This document shows positions 10,282 through 20,050 of a DNA stretch of 64,000 nucleotides, piece after piece. Within the stretch, counting starts at the first letter, position 1. Each line of letters starts with the position of its first letter. Under the pieces are notes generated by a model. It was not told where the DNA came from. It saw only the letters and a list, made by a program, of their open reading frames with translations, and made no database searches. This DNA is from Incurvaria masculella. Taxonomy: Eukaryota > Arthropoda > Insecta > Lepidoptera > Incurvariidae. Location of the stretch: NCBI GenBank assembly GCA_946894095.1, contig OX335651.1, forward strand, positions 20,978,501 through 21,042,500, given 5' to 3'. A program made the position numbers and the translations under genes.

Positions 10282-10580
10282 GTTCTATGGTCTTTACCAT
10301 GGAGAATGCTCGTCGGAGCCACATATCGCTGTCCCTTCGTTCCTTTTCTACCTTTGCTCAACGCGGAACAGGGAGAAAATGCACAGATTCACATTCGACA
10401 TTCAAAAAACCTAGATCTTTTATTTAAAGAGTCGGTATACATCCGAATGACCGAGCCGAGGTATTTCCCCTAAAGTAAACATGGTGTGGAGAAGCACATG
10501 GCCGACTCGTATGGTTTTTGCCCCTGGCCCCTTTTGCAGGCCTGGCGTACGCCATATGCCGCGATTAACATAAAATAAAC
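10282..10580 (+). pseudogene. LINE A reverse-transcriptase relic, 3' part and tail
   Basis: From about 10290 one frame reads LYHGECSSEPHIAVPSF, which continues the 'YRIYHGECSEELFELIP' stretch that should follow LCVF at the end of the 5' part. Further words resemble KMHRFTFDI. The segment ends with CCTGGCGTACGCCATATGCC (10542-10561), found at the 3' side of other LINE remains here. Together with 9340-9488 it forms a single LINE copy interrupted by LINE B. Confidence 0.65.
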
Positions 10581-10684
10581 TGAAAACATATGCAGGAATA
10601 AGATTCGAGGGTCCGGGGGGATATTTTAGTGGCTTCACGGCTTCTGATCCGGCTCTCGGCCAGCATCCACTTGCCACGAGAATG

Positions 10685-11400
10685 CCTCACGTCGTGGCTG
10701 GCCGCATGCCTCAAGCGTACCCCCATCCCACCCCACCTCCCCGCGCCGCTACTTATTTACTGGCGAACGTGTTCCAAATAGCCCGACGGGAGTCGAAACT
10801 CGGCGCAACGCCCGCCGCCGCGCCCGCCTGCCCCGCGCCTGCCCCGCGCCCCCACACCCCTCGACGAGTCTAGAGAATTTCCGAATTAAACGAGCGCTGC
10901 TGAAAACATGATTCGACGATAAGTTCAAATTAAGTTCCGTCAGCCGGGAGACTCCGCCGCCGCCTCCGCCGGAGCCCAGGCCGGAGTTCCCGCGGCCCGC
11001 GCGTATTTGACGTGAAAGTGGAGATGCCTTCATCTCCGCGCACGACCTGACCTCTGAAGCGTAATAGAACGCACTTTTCAGTACGTTAAGTTATCGTCAT
11101 CGGATCAGTCTATTGTTATGTAGTGGCGATAGCGAAGTATCCTGAAGAAGCTGAAACAAATCGTGCATGAAATGTGTGTACCGAGTCAGGCGTCAGTGCA
11201 CACGAGCGGGCGCGACCCGTCGCGGGGGAGGGGGCGCGCGGGGGCGACCCACTCGTGTCTTCTCTTCGAGCCAGCGCGGCGCCGCGGCGCGTGGCCGCGG
11301 CGGAGCAGGCGAGGTGAATATAGGATAAGCGCGCGCCCGTGTCGGCGTGCATTACTAACCGTCCGCCGCCGCCGCCGCCGCCGATGGCACACGATGTCAC
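10685..11400. promoter_or_regulatory. GC-rich island cluster
   Basis: CpG-dense patches lie at 10685-10870, 10945-11005 and 11195-11390, separated by ordinary unique-looking sequence. They contain CCGCCGCCGCC and CCCGCCTGCCCCGCGCC runs. Several overlapping frames on both strands are Arg/Pro/Ala-rich and conflict with each other, so no coding call is made. This could be a promoter or enhancer cluster; only composition supports it. Confidence 0.3.
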
Positions 11401-11555
11401 CAGAATGGCGGAACGTAAAGAGATGTCGAAAGTTTTAAAATCCAATTCGTACATACGTTACGAAAAAGGTTGCATACATTTGTGACTTCACTAAATATAT
11501 TAAACGGTATAAATAAGGTATATATAAGTATATATAAGTATAATATAAGTAACGT

Positions 11556-11749
11556 ATAATAGCCATAGTAGTTGCAGCGAAAACATATTCACAATTTCAG
11601 GTTTAATGGTTTCGTTGTAATTGCCGATTAGAAGTTTTGCACCATTAGATGGCGCTGTTAAATAAAAATCGTATTTAAATAAATTGTAACAAAACCAATA
11701 ATCCTGAAATTGTGAAATTGTTTTCGCTGCAAGTAATATGACTATATTA
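11556..11749. mobile_element. MITE-like element with ~45-bp inverted ends
   Basis: The left end contains TTGCAGCGAAAACATATTCA followed by CAATTTCAGG. The right end (11703-11732) is its reverse complement with two mismatches over 30 bp, and the similarity continues outward more weakly. The interior of about 100 bp has no coding capacity and includes TTAGATGGCGCTGTTAAAT. Size and structure fit a miniature inverted-repeat transposable element of unknown superfamily. Confidence 0.6.
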
Positions 11750-11838
11750 AACTTTTATTATTAATTCGTGGCTTAAAGTGCAATACTTTTTGCGTTATGT
11801 GTGCAAACAACTTTATATGGGTCGGAACAGCCTTAAGG

Positions 11839-12600
11839 TATATTTATGAATTTAATTATAAAACCGACTGGTTAATTATGTATAATTATTAGGTATCAAT
11901 ATGTCCAGACAATCAGTAAATTCATTAGTACATACCAACATACATTTTGCATTACCAATCTAGCTAACGCAACCACTCGGCGCCGGCAGACCGACATTGG
12001 CATTTGCCATCAGAGGGTTGGTCTCTAACCTGTGAACCCAGATTCAGCCATTTACCTTATCGGGACCAAAAATATCGTGACCTCCTGGAATTGGACATAT
12101 ACATTTTGCACAGGGGCACTATACTACTAGTAACAGCCCAAGCCAGTTATACCAGCTGGTTAGGCAGGAATCGCTTATTTTGCTTGCTGCTCTTGTGGTT
12201 TTAATTAATACAAAGCTGACTGACCGAAGTATACATTTTATAATGTCCTTGACCCTGGTTTCCCTAACCCTTGGATAACAGGCAATCGGATATCGGTGGC
12301 ATGTGAGGTTTATTATTCACGCGCATAAAAAAACAACAACATAAATAATATTCCGGGAGGTCACGACATTTTTGGTCACGATAAGGTAAATGGCTGAATT
12401 TGGGTTCACATGTTAGAGACCAACCCTCTGATGCTAAATATGTCGGTCCGCCTGTGCCAAGTGGTTGCGTTATCTAGATTGGCTATATAAAATATATGTT
12501 GGTTTGTACCTGCTGATGAATATACTGATTGTCTAGAAACATTGATACCTATTAATTATACGACAATAACTAGTCGGTTTTTTAATTAAATACTTAAATA
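11839..12600. repeat. Element with ~250-bp inverted arms
   Basis: The left arm (11839-12089) and right arm (12352-12600) are imperfect reverse complements. Landmarks read from outside in are AACCGACTGGTTAATTATG, TAGGTATCAATATGTCCAGA, AACGCAACCACT and ATTCAGCCATTTACCTTATC. The inner 260 bp carry no recognisable gene. The right arm plus about 140 bp of flank recurs at 47095-47495, so this is a dispersed family. The long arms suggest a foldback-type DNA transposon. Confidence 0.65.
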
Positions 12601-12719
12601 TACTTAAAGTTATATCTGTAACCTAAATCGCCTATAACTACGAAATGCATCCAAAGCTTTGATCAGTTTTGGTATTGCTAAGCAAGTATGTACTGATACT
12701 GTCATGCTTAGTTATTTGC

Positions 12720-12908
12720 AGCCATTTACCTTATCATATATATTTTTTGTCACCATAACTACTTTTTCAGGCGCCTTATCTAGGTAACGCAACCACTTGG
12801 CACAGGCAGACTGACGCATTTAGTTTCAGAGGGTTGATATTTATCCTGTGAACCCAGTTTCAGCCATTTACGTTATCGTTACCATTTTTGTCGCCACCTC
12901 CTAGTCTA
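12720..12908. repeat. Partial extra copy of the 11839-12600 arm
   Basis: It repeats AACGCAACCACTTGGCACAG, then CAGAGGGTTGATATTTATCC and TTCAGCCATTTACGTTATCG in the orientation of the left arm, starting at a second GCCATTTACCTTATC word. It sits 120 bp beyond the right arm, so the locus holds at least three copies of the same sequence. Confidence 0.65.
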
Positions 12909-13434
12909 TAATTACAACCCTGAGGAGGGACAACTCGTGAGAGGAGGACTTGAGTGAGTATTTTTTGTCAAATAACGAAGCATCTATCATAACCAAATCT
13001 GTCTGTTTATTTGTATCGATTCCCCAGATTTGTGGCAATGTCGACACATTCTGGCAATCCCATCACCATGAGTAATTTATTATTTCTGTGAACTTTTGTG
13101 TTATCTGTGATATGACCTAGATTCATGAAAAGGAAAGTTTCTTCGACCTCGTGTGGTTACACCAAAACTATTGCCGCGTGTTGAGTTTTCTTCTTTTCCT
13201 AAGTCGTATGGTAAAGCAAGAATTATAGGTATTGTAGGCACGTGAAGATTCCGTGAGGGACGGGGGTGGCGACGCCCCTGTAAAGACCTTAGGGGTATAA
13301 TGAGATACCTGATTTTATCATATCCATGCGAGAAAAGATATCTTTCTCCAACAAGTATTTAATGTACGAGTACAATATCTATAAATGAAATCTTGTGGTT
13401 GGGATTCATGTAACGGTCGTAAAAGGCAATTGTG
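12909..13434. other. Intergenic; no gene seen
   Basis: Unique-looking sequence without a convincing frame. A GATA-type word and AATGAGATACC lie near the 3' side, just before the GC island at 13435. Confidence 0.35.
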
Positions 13435-13850
13435 TCATGAGCAGCCTCGCCGCCGCCGCCGCCCCGCACCGCCCCGCACCGCCCCGCACCGCCCCGCGCC
13501 GGGGGCTCGCCCGCTGCAATCTGTCGAGAGTCAGAGCATATCGCCGCCGCCGCCAGGAACACCAGCCTGCGGACAATGGGCCTGCGACCTCGGCAGCGTC
13601 CGCCGCAGTCGCAGCGGCGGGAAGCGGCGGCGGAGCGGGAGCGGTGCGGCGGGAACGGACACGGCCGAGATAAATTAATAGTCGGAGCGGCACAAAGAGG
13701 CATTATCTGTCGCGGCGCGTCGTCGCTCGTCCCTTGTCCGGCGGCGCGGGGCGGTGCGGGGCGGCGCGGGGCGAGGCGGGATCGCTCCGCCGCCGCCGCC
13801 GCTGCGCCCGCTGTGACCTGGAAAGAAAGTGGCGTGCGGTCGCGCTGAGA
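13435..13850. promoter_or_regulatory. GC-rich island with 10-bp CCGCCCCGCA repeats
   Basis: A tandem decamer (CCGCCCCGCA, 13464-13500) lies near the left side and its complement-like counterpart (GGCGCGGGGCGGTGCGGGG, 13741-13770) near the right side, so the island is roughly palindromic in composition and can form G-rich structures on either strand. Between them lie CACAAAGAGGC and ATTATCTGTC, resembling Sox/TCF and GATA words. Seven conflicting frames across it are artefacts. A candidate regulatory island. Confidence 0.35.
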
Positions 13851-14427
13851 TGAACCGCAACACATTGCTTCACGACTCTGTTCACGACATGTTTTTATGT
13901 ATCGGGGCATTTAGCACCGACCGTTGCGATAATAGTTGTTTAGTTTAGGCTTAAAAAAAATAACAAAAAAATAACAGTCTTCAAATAAAAAGCACTAAAA
14001 AGTAAGAAATAATTTCCATTTTTAACCGACTTCAAAAAAAGGAGGAGGTTATCAATTCGTCTGTATGTTTTTTTTTTTGTTTTTTTTTTTATGTTTGTTA
14101 CCTCATAACTTTTTCCTGGGTGAACCGATTTTGATGATTATTTTTTTAAATGATAGCTAGTGCTTTCCAAGTGGTCCCATTTTAATTTGGTTAAGTTCTG
14201 ACAATGATATCCATGAGAAAATCATAAAAGTCTTAAATTTGTATTAAGATGTGCGCGACAAATGGACGAATAACTTAATATAACGCCAACCGATTTCGGT
14301 GATTCTTTTTTTATTGGAAAGTTAACAAAAAAAAATAACCGACTTCAAAGAAAAAGCACTAAAAAGTAAAAAAATATGTTCATTTTTGTAGTTACGATTT
14401 CTGTTATTTTTTGAGTCGGTGTCAGCC

Positions 14428-14488
14428 AAGGTTAGGTTAGGTTAGGTTAGGTTAGGTTAGGTTAGGTTAGGTTAGATTAGGTTAGGTT
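14428..14488 (+). repeat. Interstitial (TTAGG)n tract
   Basis: About twelve tandem TTAGG units with one TTAGA variant lie in the central part of the foldback element. TTAGG is the telomere repeat of most insects. Here it is internal and flanked by GTCAGCCAAGG and TTCTCTTGATTGGC, with a short degenerate complementary tract at 14667-14686. It supports an insect origin but not a chromosome end. Confidence 0.9.
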
Positions 14489-15562
14489 CTCTTGATTGGC
14501 GCAGCGCGTGCCCGGCTGAATGGCTGAAAATGAACATTATTTTTTACTTTTTAGTGCTTTTTCTTTGAAGTCGGTTATTTTTTTTGTTAATTTTTTTTTT
14601 GTAGTTACGATTTCTGTTATTTTTTGAGTCGGCGTCAGCCGGGCACGCGCTGCGCCAATCAAGAGAACCTAACCTTACCTAACCTTAGCTGACACCGACT
14701 CAAAAAATAACAGAAATCGTAACTACAAAAATGGAAATTATTTCTTACTTTTTAGTGCTTTTTCTTTGAAGTCGGTTATTTTTTTTGTTAATTTTTTTTT
14801 ATTTGTTTATGTTAAGTGAATCTGAAGTACACTTACTAATTTGTACACGTCCTTTCCAATAAAAAAAGAATCACCGAAATCGGTTGGCGTTATATTGAGT
14901 TATTCGTCCATTTGTCGCGCACATCTTAATACAAACTTAACACTTTTATGATTTTCTCATGGAAATCATTGTCAGAACTTAACCGAATTAAAATGGAACC
15001 ACTTGGGAAGCACTAGCTATCATTTAAAAAAATAATCATCAAAATCGGTTCACCCAGGCAAAAGTTATGAGGTAACAAACATAAAAAAAAAACACCGGTA
15101 GCACTCCGGGAGTGCCGGCAGAAGTGAAAACTTTAGTATTAACGTTGTGTTTAATTATAAGTACAAAAATACTATCATTTATGAGGTAGAATACAATGTT
15201 TATTCATTGCGCTATCGTACACAAATATGACAATTTACATGTTATTATTCATAATATTATATATATATATATAGATTCTCGACACTCTATTGACTTTCCA
15301 ATCATAATAATCAAATTATAGCGAAATAAAATTAACAACTCTGATAAACAACATAGAACAAAAGCGCGGGAAATGTAAAGAACGTTCCATTTACGAAGTG
15401 CGCGTTGTGTTATGGGTTCGACAACCATGCCCTAAATGTATTCGATCTTCTATCCCTCTCTGTTGTACCCTAAAATATGAAACAACCTAGTTTGCTTGAA
15501 ACGGGTTGCTTGTCGGACTACTAACTTGCTGCGACTCTGTTGCAAACTTTACTTCGGTCTAC

Positions 15563-15772
15563 TTTTCACTTCAATCTTACACTTTTTCGATCAGCATCAC
15601 GTGACCCTGACGCGAGTTTGGAAGTTTTTACCCATCCAACAAAAAGTGCTCAGCGCCGCTAAAGAAGTTTTCACTTCAATCTTACGCTTTTTCGATCAGC
15701 ATCACGTGACCCTGACGCGAGTTTGGAAGTTTTTACCCATCCAACAAAAAGTGCTCAGCGCCGCTAAAGAAG
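15563..15772 (+). repeat. Perfect-period 105-bp tandem duplication
   Basis: Two consecutive 105-bp units (from 15563 and 15668) differ at essentially one base (TTACACTTT versus TTACGCTTT). Because 105 is a multiple of three, an open frame at 15496-15804 carries a duplicated 35-residue block containing FDQHHVTLTRVWKFLPIQQK. No family is recognised. The duplication is recent, judging by its near identity. Confidence 0.85.
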
Positions 15773-15838
15773 TTTTCACTTCAAAAATCATACAGACGAA
15801 TTGATAACCTCCTCCTTTTTTGAAGTCGGTTAAAAATA

Positions 15839-16289
15839 TGGAATCGAACGAAGGAATTCCTATTTTCATATTGGATAGAGGGCCGAAACATTAGGGTTTT
15901 AATTTGAGGGGTGAAAGAGGACAAACGTTTCGTGTTCCTCCAGGGGCTTGGGGGTCGAGATACACTAAAAATATATTTACGCTACGTCGATCGGTCGATT
16001 TGGAAAAGGTCTCGTAGCTGAGCGATGTGATTGAGCCATGCGGGTGAGACTGCTAGTAGATGGTTTGCTCGTAGCAACTCGATCCCACCACTACTAGGAA
16101 AAGCTGCGGGGCCCTGCCTGTGTTTATTTATTTTTGCGGAATATGGCGTACGCCAGGACCTGTTAAGGTGCCTGACGGCGCTCACTGGTTTTCGAACTTT
16201 CTGGGGGGCTGCGAAACGTGCGATAAGGAATGTAGTTCCATTTATAGTGACGTCTCAACCTGTGCACGTGTTACGTGTCACTTTCACAT
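15839..16289 (-). repeat. LINE 3'-end scrap (minus strand) within intergenic DNA
   Basis: Read on the minus strand, 16230-16135 gives a TTTCGCAGCCCCCCAGAAAG stretch, then TTCGAAA, then CCTGGCGTACGCCATATTCC. The same order is seen at the 3' ends of the LINE remains at 30112-30680 and 50030-50360. The rest of this interval has no gene that I can support. Confidence 0.5.
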
Positions 16290-17040
16290 CGTGTCGTGCC
16301 GCATCGGCGTCGGGTCCGGGTTGCGCTGCTGCGAGGCGGCGCGCTAATCCCTCACTTCCGAGGAAATTATCGGAAAATTGCGATCATTTGAAATCCTCAC
16401 CCGCACGTGGAGGTGTCCCCCACTTCCCGTAGTCGCCGCCCCTCCGCCCCTCCGCCCCTCCACTGGAGTCTCGCCGCGTGCCGACTGTTTGTTTAAAGAG
16501 GGAACTCGTCCGTTTGCGGTTCGGCGGAGGCGGTGCGGCGGCGGCGGCGGGTCGCCCCACGCGTTGCGTAAGCACTCACTCTAAACGCAAATATCGATAA
16601 ATAATTCTAGGAGGTGGCGGCGGCGGCGGCGCCGAGGCCCGCTCGCGGAAGGGTTTGTCCGGGCTTATTGAGTCGAGTGGAAGCAAACGGTCGATAAGAA
16701 TCGGGTCAGTTTAGGAGCAGCGTATTATTGGACCGACGGTGATTTGATTTGCGAGCCCTCGCAGCGCCGCGCCCGGTGCCGCGCGCCGCGTGCTGCGGGT
16801 CGGGTCGGGTCGGGTCGGGGCGCGGCGGCGACTGCTCCATAATGTTTATTTAGCAGCGCCCTCGCGTCCGCCCCGCCCGCAGCGAGTGCGCTCGTGATCG
16901 ATCATCTCTCCACGGTGGCTACAAATTATCATAAGCAGCAAGAAATCAATCACACTCCGCTTCCGTCGTCGTCCCGCAGCCAGCGCCACCGCCGCGCCGG
17001 CCCGCCCCGCGCCGCATCGCGCCGGCGCCGCCAGTATCTC
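16290..17040. promoter_or_regulatory. Large GC-rich island cluster
   Basis: This is one of the longest CpG-dense regions here. It has a TATCGATA word (16592-16599, the DREF/BEAF-type motif), GGCGGCGGCGGCG, a GTCGGGTCGGGTCGGGTCGG run (about 16798-16820) and a CCAAT-type word in ATTATTGGACC. The less GC-rich spacers look unique rather than transposon-derived. Several frames are open on both strands because of composition. I consider it a candidate promoter or enhancer. Confidence 0.35.
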
Positions 17041-17748
17041 TACACCGTAGTTCCGGAACTTATTTTGTTTATTTACACGAAGCGGCTTGGCAAAAAGGTT
17101 AATCCCATTCCAGTATCTGCTTCAAAAGAATGTCGCTTGCACGGCGATACATTAACATGCTGGTGTCGTAAAATTAATAGAAAAAAACATTAATTTCAGT
17201 CCACCTAACCCCGCGGAACCACGCTCAGTGAAGCAACATATCAGCGGATTTCAGGACTGTTTAGAGCTATTGAAATTGTTTGAAAAACGTTTATAAACTC
17301 CTTAGTTGTAAGTATGAGAAAAGTCACCTGTTTAAATTTACAAAGTGCTTCGCAGGTTTAGGTAAGTGAGGGACATCGCCGGAGTCGTTGAAGTTTGTTT
17401 GATTTGGTTTGGAGACAAAAGGTTGTTAGCAATTTATTTATATTGGTTATTGTCTATGAAATTGGAGATTTGCATGAAAATCGTAAAATATAAAAATGTT
17501 GGCTGTTATTTTATTTTAGCTAATCAAAGTATTGGTTCAAATGATCGATACAATTTAGCCATTTCGATGGCAGTTTGTTTATTCCTTTACTGTAGAAGTC
17601 TGCCGAACGGGAGGCGATGAAGTCAGCGAAAGCGTTTTGTACTGCCTCTCAGGTAAATATAAATAAATGTCCAAATTTTTTAAAAAGTCCTGTACTCGGA
17701 CTCTCCCACTGAGACGAACGCTTATCGTTGTCGTACAGGATCCACTTT
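17041..17748. other. Intergenic; no gene seen
   Basis: Moderately AT-rich and apparently unique. A donor-like AGGTAAGTG at 17359-17367 stands alone, with no open exon before it. The 84-codon frame at 17366-17620 has no recognisable motif. Confidence 0.35.
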
Positions 17749-17935
17749 TCATTTCATTTCATTTCAAGGAATGTGACATGTATGTATAATCAACCGTGAA
17801 GCAAGGACACATTAATTGAAGAAAGAGCCCAGTAAAAAGAACTACTTTACGAATATACTGCAAGGCTGGACCCGAACCAGCAAAACATACCATTCGCGAA
17901 TATTGCGTCTACCAATTTCGCCACCGGCTGTATAC
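17749..17935 (-). mobile_element. tRNA-derived SINE
   Basis: On the minus strand the head contains TGGCGAAATTGGTAGACGC, which fits the RNA polymerase III A box. About 30 bases on is GGTTCGGGTCC, which fits the B box. The body then runs about 110 bases to a (GAAAT)n-like tail at 17749-17765, the sort of short simple tail found on SINEs. The A-box sequence resembles a leucine tRNA, but no cloverleaf with a proper 3' acceptor stem can be drawn, so this is a SINE and not a tRNA gene. Confidence 0.7.
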
Positions 17936-18456
17936 CCTTAATTTGGAATTAACCTACAGTCCCTCTTTTCATTTCATTTCGCTTAGAAAACTGTGTGTAC
18001 GTAGCACAGTAGACTTTTGCAGAAGGTGGAAAAGTCAAGCCCAAGTATTCGTTTTCGTGCTAAGGTATACCGTTTATTAATTATTGTACTAAGGGGTCTC
18101 GGGCAATAATTCTGCTCTGCAGTGAAATTTCTCATTTATATGTAATCGCAAATTTAATGAAATAAATTATCATCCGAAATTTCTACTACACCTTGCAAGT
18201 AAAAAGCCTGAAAACACAAAGTTTTTCTTTTTATTTTTGTCACAAAATTAGAACTTTAAATAATATAAAAGGAGACGGTCCATTTTAGTGTAGAACCTAG
18301 GCCATGCTTTTATTTCCCATGCCTGCAGTGACGTCAGTACCATCACCCCGCTCCGGAGCCGCGCCAATGCTTGAGGCATCACACCGACAAGCTCACAATT
18401 TGGAGCTAATCGGAAAATGTTGTCGGCGACGCGTAAGGAAGAGTGTGTGTCGCCGA
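17936..18456. other. Intergenic; no gene seen
   Basis: AT-rich sequence up to about 18290, then a moderately GC-rich stretch leading into the minisatellite. A second TTTCATTTCATTTC word at 17965-17980 echoes the SINE tail. Confidence 0.35.
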
Positions 18457-18570
18457 GGTGGAGGGCGGAGGCGGAGGGCGGAGGCGGAGGGCGGAGGCGG
18501 AGGGCGGAGGCGGAGGGCGGAGGCGGAGGGCGGAGGCGGAGGGCGGAGGCGGAGGGCGGAGGCGGAGGCG
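18457..18570. repeat. 13-bp GGAGGCGGAGGGC minisatellite
   Basis: About eight tandem units of 13 bp. Since 13 is not a multiple of three, the same 13-residue peptide repeat appears in all three frames of each strand, which explains the five overlapping open frames at 18304-18746. Four or more G runs per strand give strong G-quadruplex potential. I do not read it as coding. Confidence 0.9.
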
Positions 18571-18950
18571 ATGCGGAGACAGAACGAGAGAATGCACTTT
18601 ACGACACCAGGGAAAAGGGTTGTCGAGAGATTTATTAAAAAATCATAGATTTCCTTCGACGGAATCTTCCTCCAGTAGTCCCCTTTCGACTCGTAAAACA
18701 TTCTGACAATAGAGAATATATAATCGCGTGTAAATACAATTTGCATCTGATAGAATATTAAGCGATTACTGCTGACAGTATATGCTGCCTGAAGACCATC
18801 TGGTGGCTGAAAATAATGTGCTGGCCGACCAGGTGCTTCTTCAAATGGCGATTGATCGATCCCAGGTTGTAATTTGGGAGAATTGTCTGGGCAGGAAGTG
18901 CAAGTTTACCGGCCTTGTAGATCAAGGATCCACGTATAGGATCGGTTTTT
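18571..18950. other. Intergenic; no gene seen
   Basis: No recognisable repeat or gene between the minisatellite and the next GGGTTCCGTACCC copy. Confidence 0.35.
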
Positions 18951-19245
18951 AGGGTTCCGTACCCAAAGGGGGCCAACGGAACCCTATTACTAAGGCTCCG
19001 CTGTCCGTCCGTCCGTCCGTCCGTCTGTCACAGGGCTGTATCTGATGAACCGTAATAAAGAGGCAGCTCAAATTTGCACAGAGTGTGTATTTATTTTGCC
19101 GCTATAACAACAAATAGGTAACATTTAAAAATAATAAGAATTAAAGGGTGTCCTCATACAAAAAACGTGATTTTTTTGTGTTAAATCTTGTTCGATGGTA
19201 CGGAACCCTTCGTGTGCGAGCCCGACTCGCACTTGGCCGGTTTTT
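18951..19245 (+). repeat. 'GGGTTCCGTACCC' interspersed repeat, copy 3 (complete)
   Basis: It runs from AGGGTTCCGTACCC through a fourfold GTCC run, TTGCCGCTATAACAACAAAT and AAAAAACGTGATTTTTTTGT to GACTCGCACTTGGCCGG followed by T5. It is the longest copy in the window. The terminal T run could be a polymerase III terminator, which would fit a SINE-like origin, but I do not see clear A and B boxes. Confidence 0.85.
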
Positions 19246-19520
19246 CTTATGAGATGAATGTGGTTAGAGTTAAGGTGCATTCCCTGCCGATTGCACGATA
19301 TAATAAGGGCGATATGATGTTATGTAGCTCCAAAGAGTACTCGCCGTGGTAGATATTTCACAAAAAAGAAATCCAAGAAAATCACTTTAAAGTTTGAGGG
19401 AATTTTGATTGTAGGTAATTTTGGGCCGTTTACGAGAGTACTGTTTGGAGCCCAAGGAAATAAAGAGTTTGTGATAGCATGGAACCCTGTATTATGTCAG
19501 TGTTCACTGACATAACTTTT

Positions 19521-19915
19521 TGTCAGCCTCAGTGGCCCAGTGGCGCGATACTTCGGCGATCGCTCTCCGAAGTTAAGCAACGCTGGGTCCGGTCTGGTCT
19601 TGGATGGGTGACCATTCGACCGTTGAGTGAGGCTGGCCGTGGTTCGGATTCCACGTTAAGCTGTAGGTCCCCTTCCTTACTTACTAGGTGGTAGGGTTTA
19701 TCCCGCCCGGGTTGGTACCATCGCATTGGATGAACGATGGTCGAAGCGGCAATGATAATTGTCCGTGTTTTCCATCCAGTTCAATGTAGCCGTGCAATAT
19801 AAGGAAGGTCCTGGCATGGCACCTAGTTCCCATGTGGTGTGTTGGGCTAATACCATGACAGAACTTGTGGTATTAGCCATCCATGTCTAGTCACATATAA
19901 AAAAATAAAAAAAAA
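19521..19915 (+). mobile_element. 5S-rRNA-derived SINE-like element, most complete copy
   Basis: Bases about 19567-19615 contain GAAGTTAAGCAACGCTGGGT and TTGGATGGGTGACC, which match the internal control region (A box to C box) of 5S rRNA genes. The body continues with CGTGGTTCGGATTCCACG, GGTTGGTACCATCGCATTGG and AGGAAGGTCCTGGCATGGCA, and ends in an A-rich tail (19899-19915). A 5S-like head with an unrelated body and an A-rich tail is the structure of 5S-derived (SINE3-type) SINEs. Fragments at 25488, 30991, 37555, 39625, 46071 and 51578 show that it is a family. Confidence 0.75.
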
Positions 19916-19997
19916 CCGTTCAAATCAGAAAATTAGCAATCTTGTCGAAAAGGTCAGAACAATGGCACGTAGGAAAGCACGGGGATAATTCCTACAC

Positions 19998-20050
19998 CTA
20001 GTCAAACACTTTTGCGATATCCAAACCGATAACTAAACCGTCGTAATCCT
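19998..20050 (-). pseudogene. Reverse-transcriptase motif A scrap
   Basis: A minus-strand frame ends DYDGLVIGLDIAKVFD followed by a stop. This is the palm motif A of non-LTR reverse transcriptases (usually '.SLDIAKAFDRVWH'), here cut off just after the aspartates. The rest of that frame (up to 20360) has no convincing match. It sits 80 bp beyond the 5S-type SINE. Confidence 0.55.

Larger units (their letters stand above)
14018..15838. mobile_element. 1.8-kb foldback element with ~48-bp terminal inverted repeats
   Basis: The outer ends (14018-14066 and 15789-15838) are inverted repeats around TTTTTAACCGACTTCAAAAA. Inside is a second, much larger inverted repeat. About 14092-14425 matches the reverse complement of about 14690-15090, including GTGAACCGATTTTGATGATT and GCGACAAATGGACGAATAAC words, and the centre carries nested copies of GCACTAAAAAGTAA. 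No transposase frame survives. The ends are a widespread lepidopteran repeat motif. It can be read as a foldback element or a nest of insertions into one another. Confidence 0.65.

Noticed and set aside
13359..13910. 183-codon minus-strand frame and six overlapping frames as genes
   Set aside because: All read the same CpG-rich island as Arg/Ala/Pro-rich peptides in conflicting frames.
14428..14488. Chromosome end
   Set aside because: The TTAGG tract is short, internal and enclosed in a repeat element.
17862..17932. Functional tRNA-Leu gene
   Set aside because: A and B boxes are present on the minus strand but no acceptor stem closes, and a SINE body with a simple tail follows.
19560..19640. 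5S rRNA gene
   Set aside because: Only part of the 5S internal promoter is present and it continues into an unrelated SINE body.
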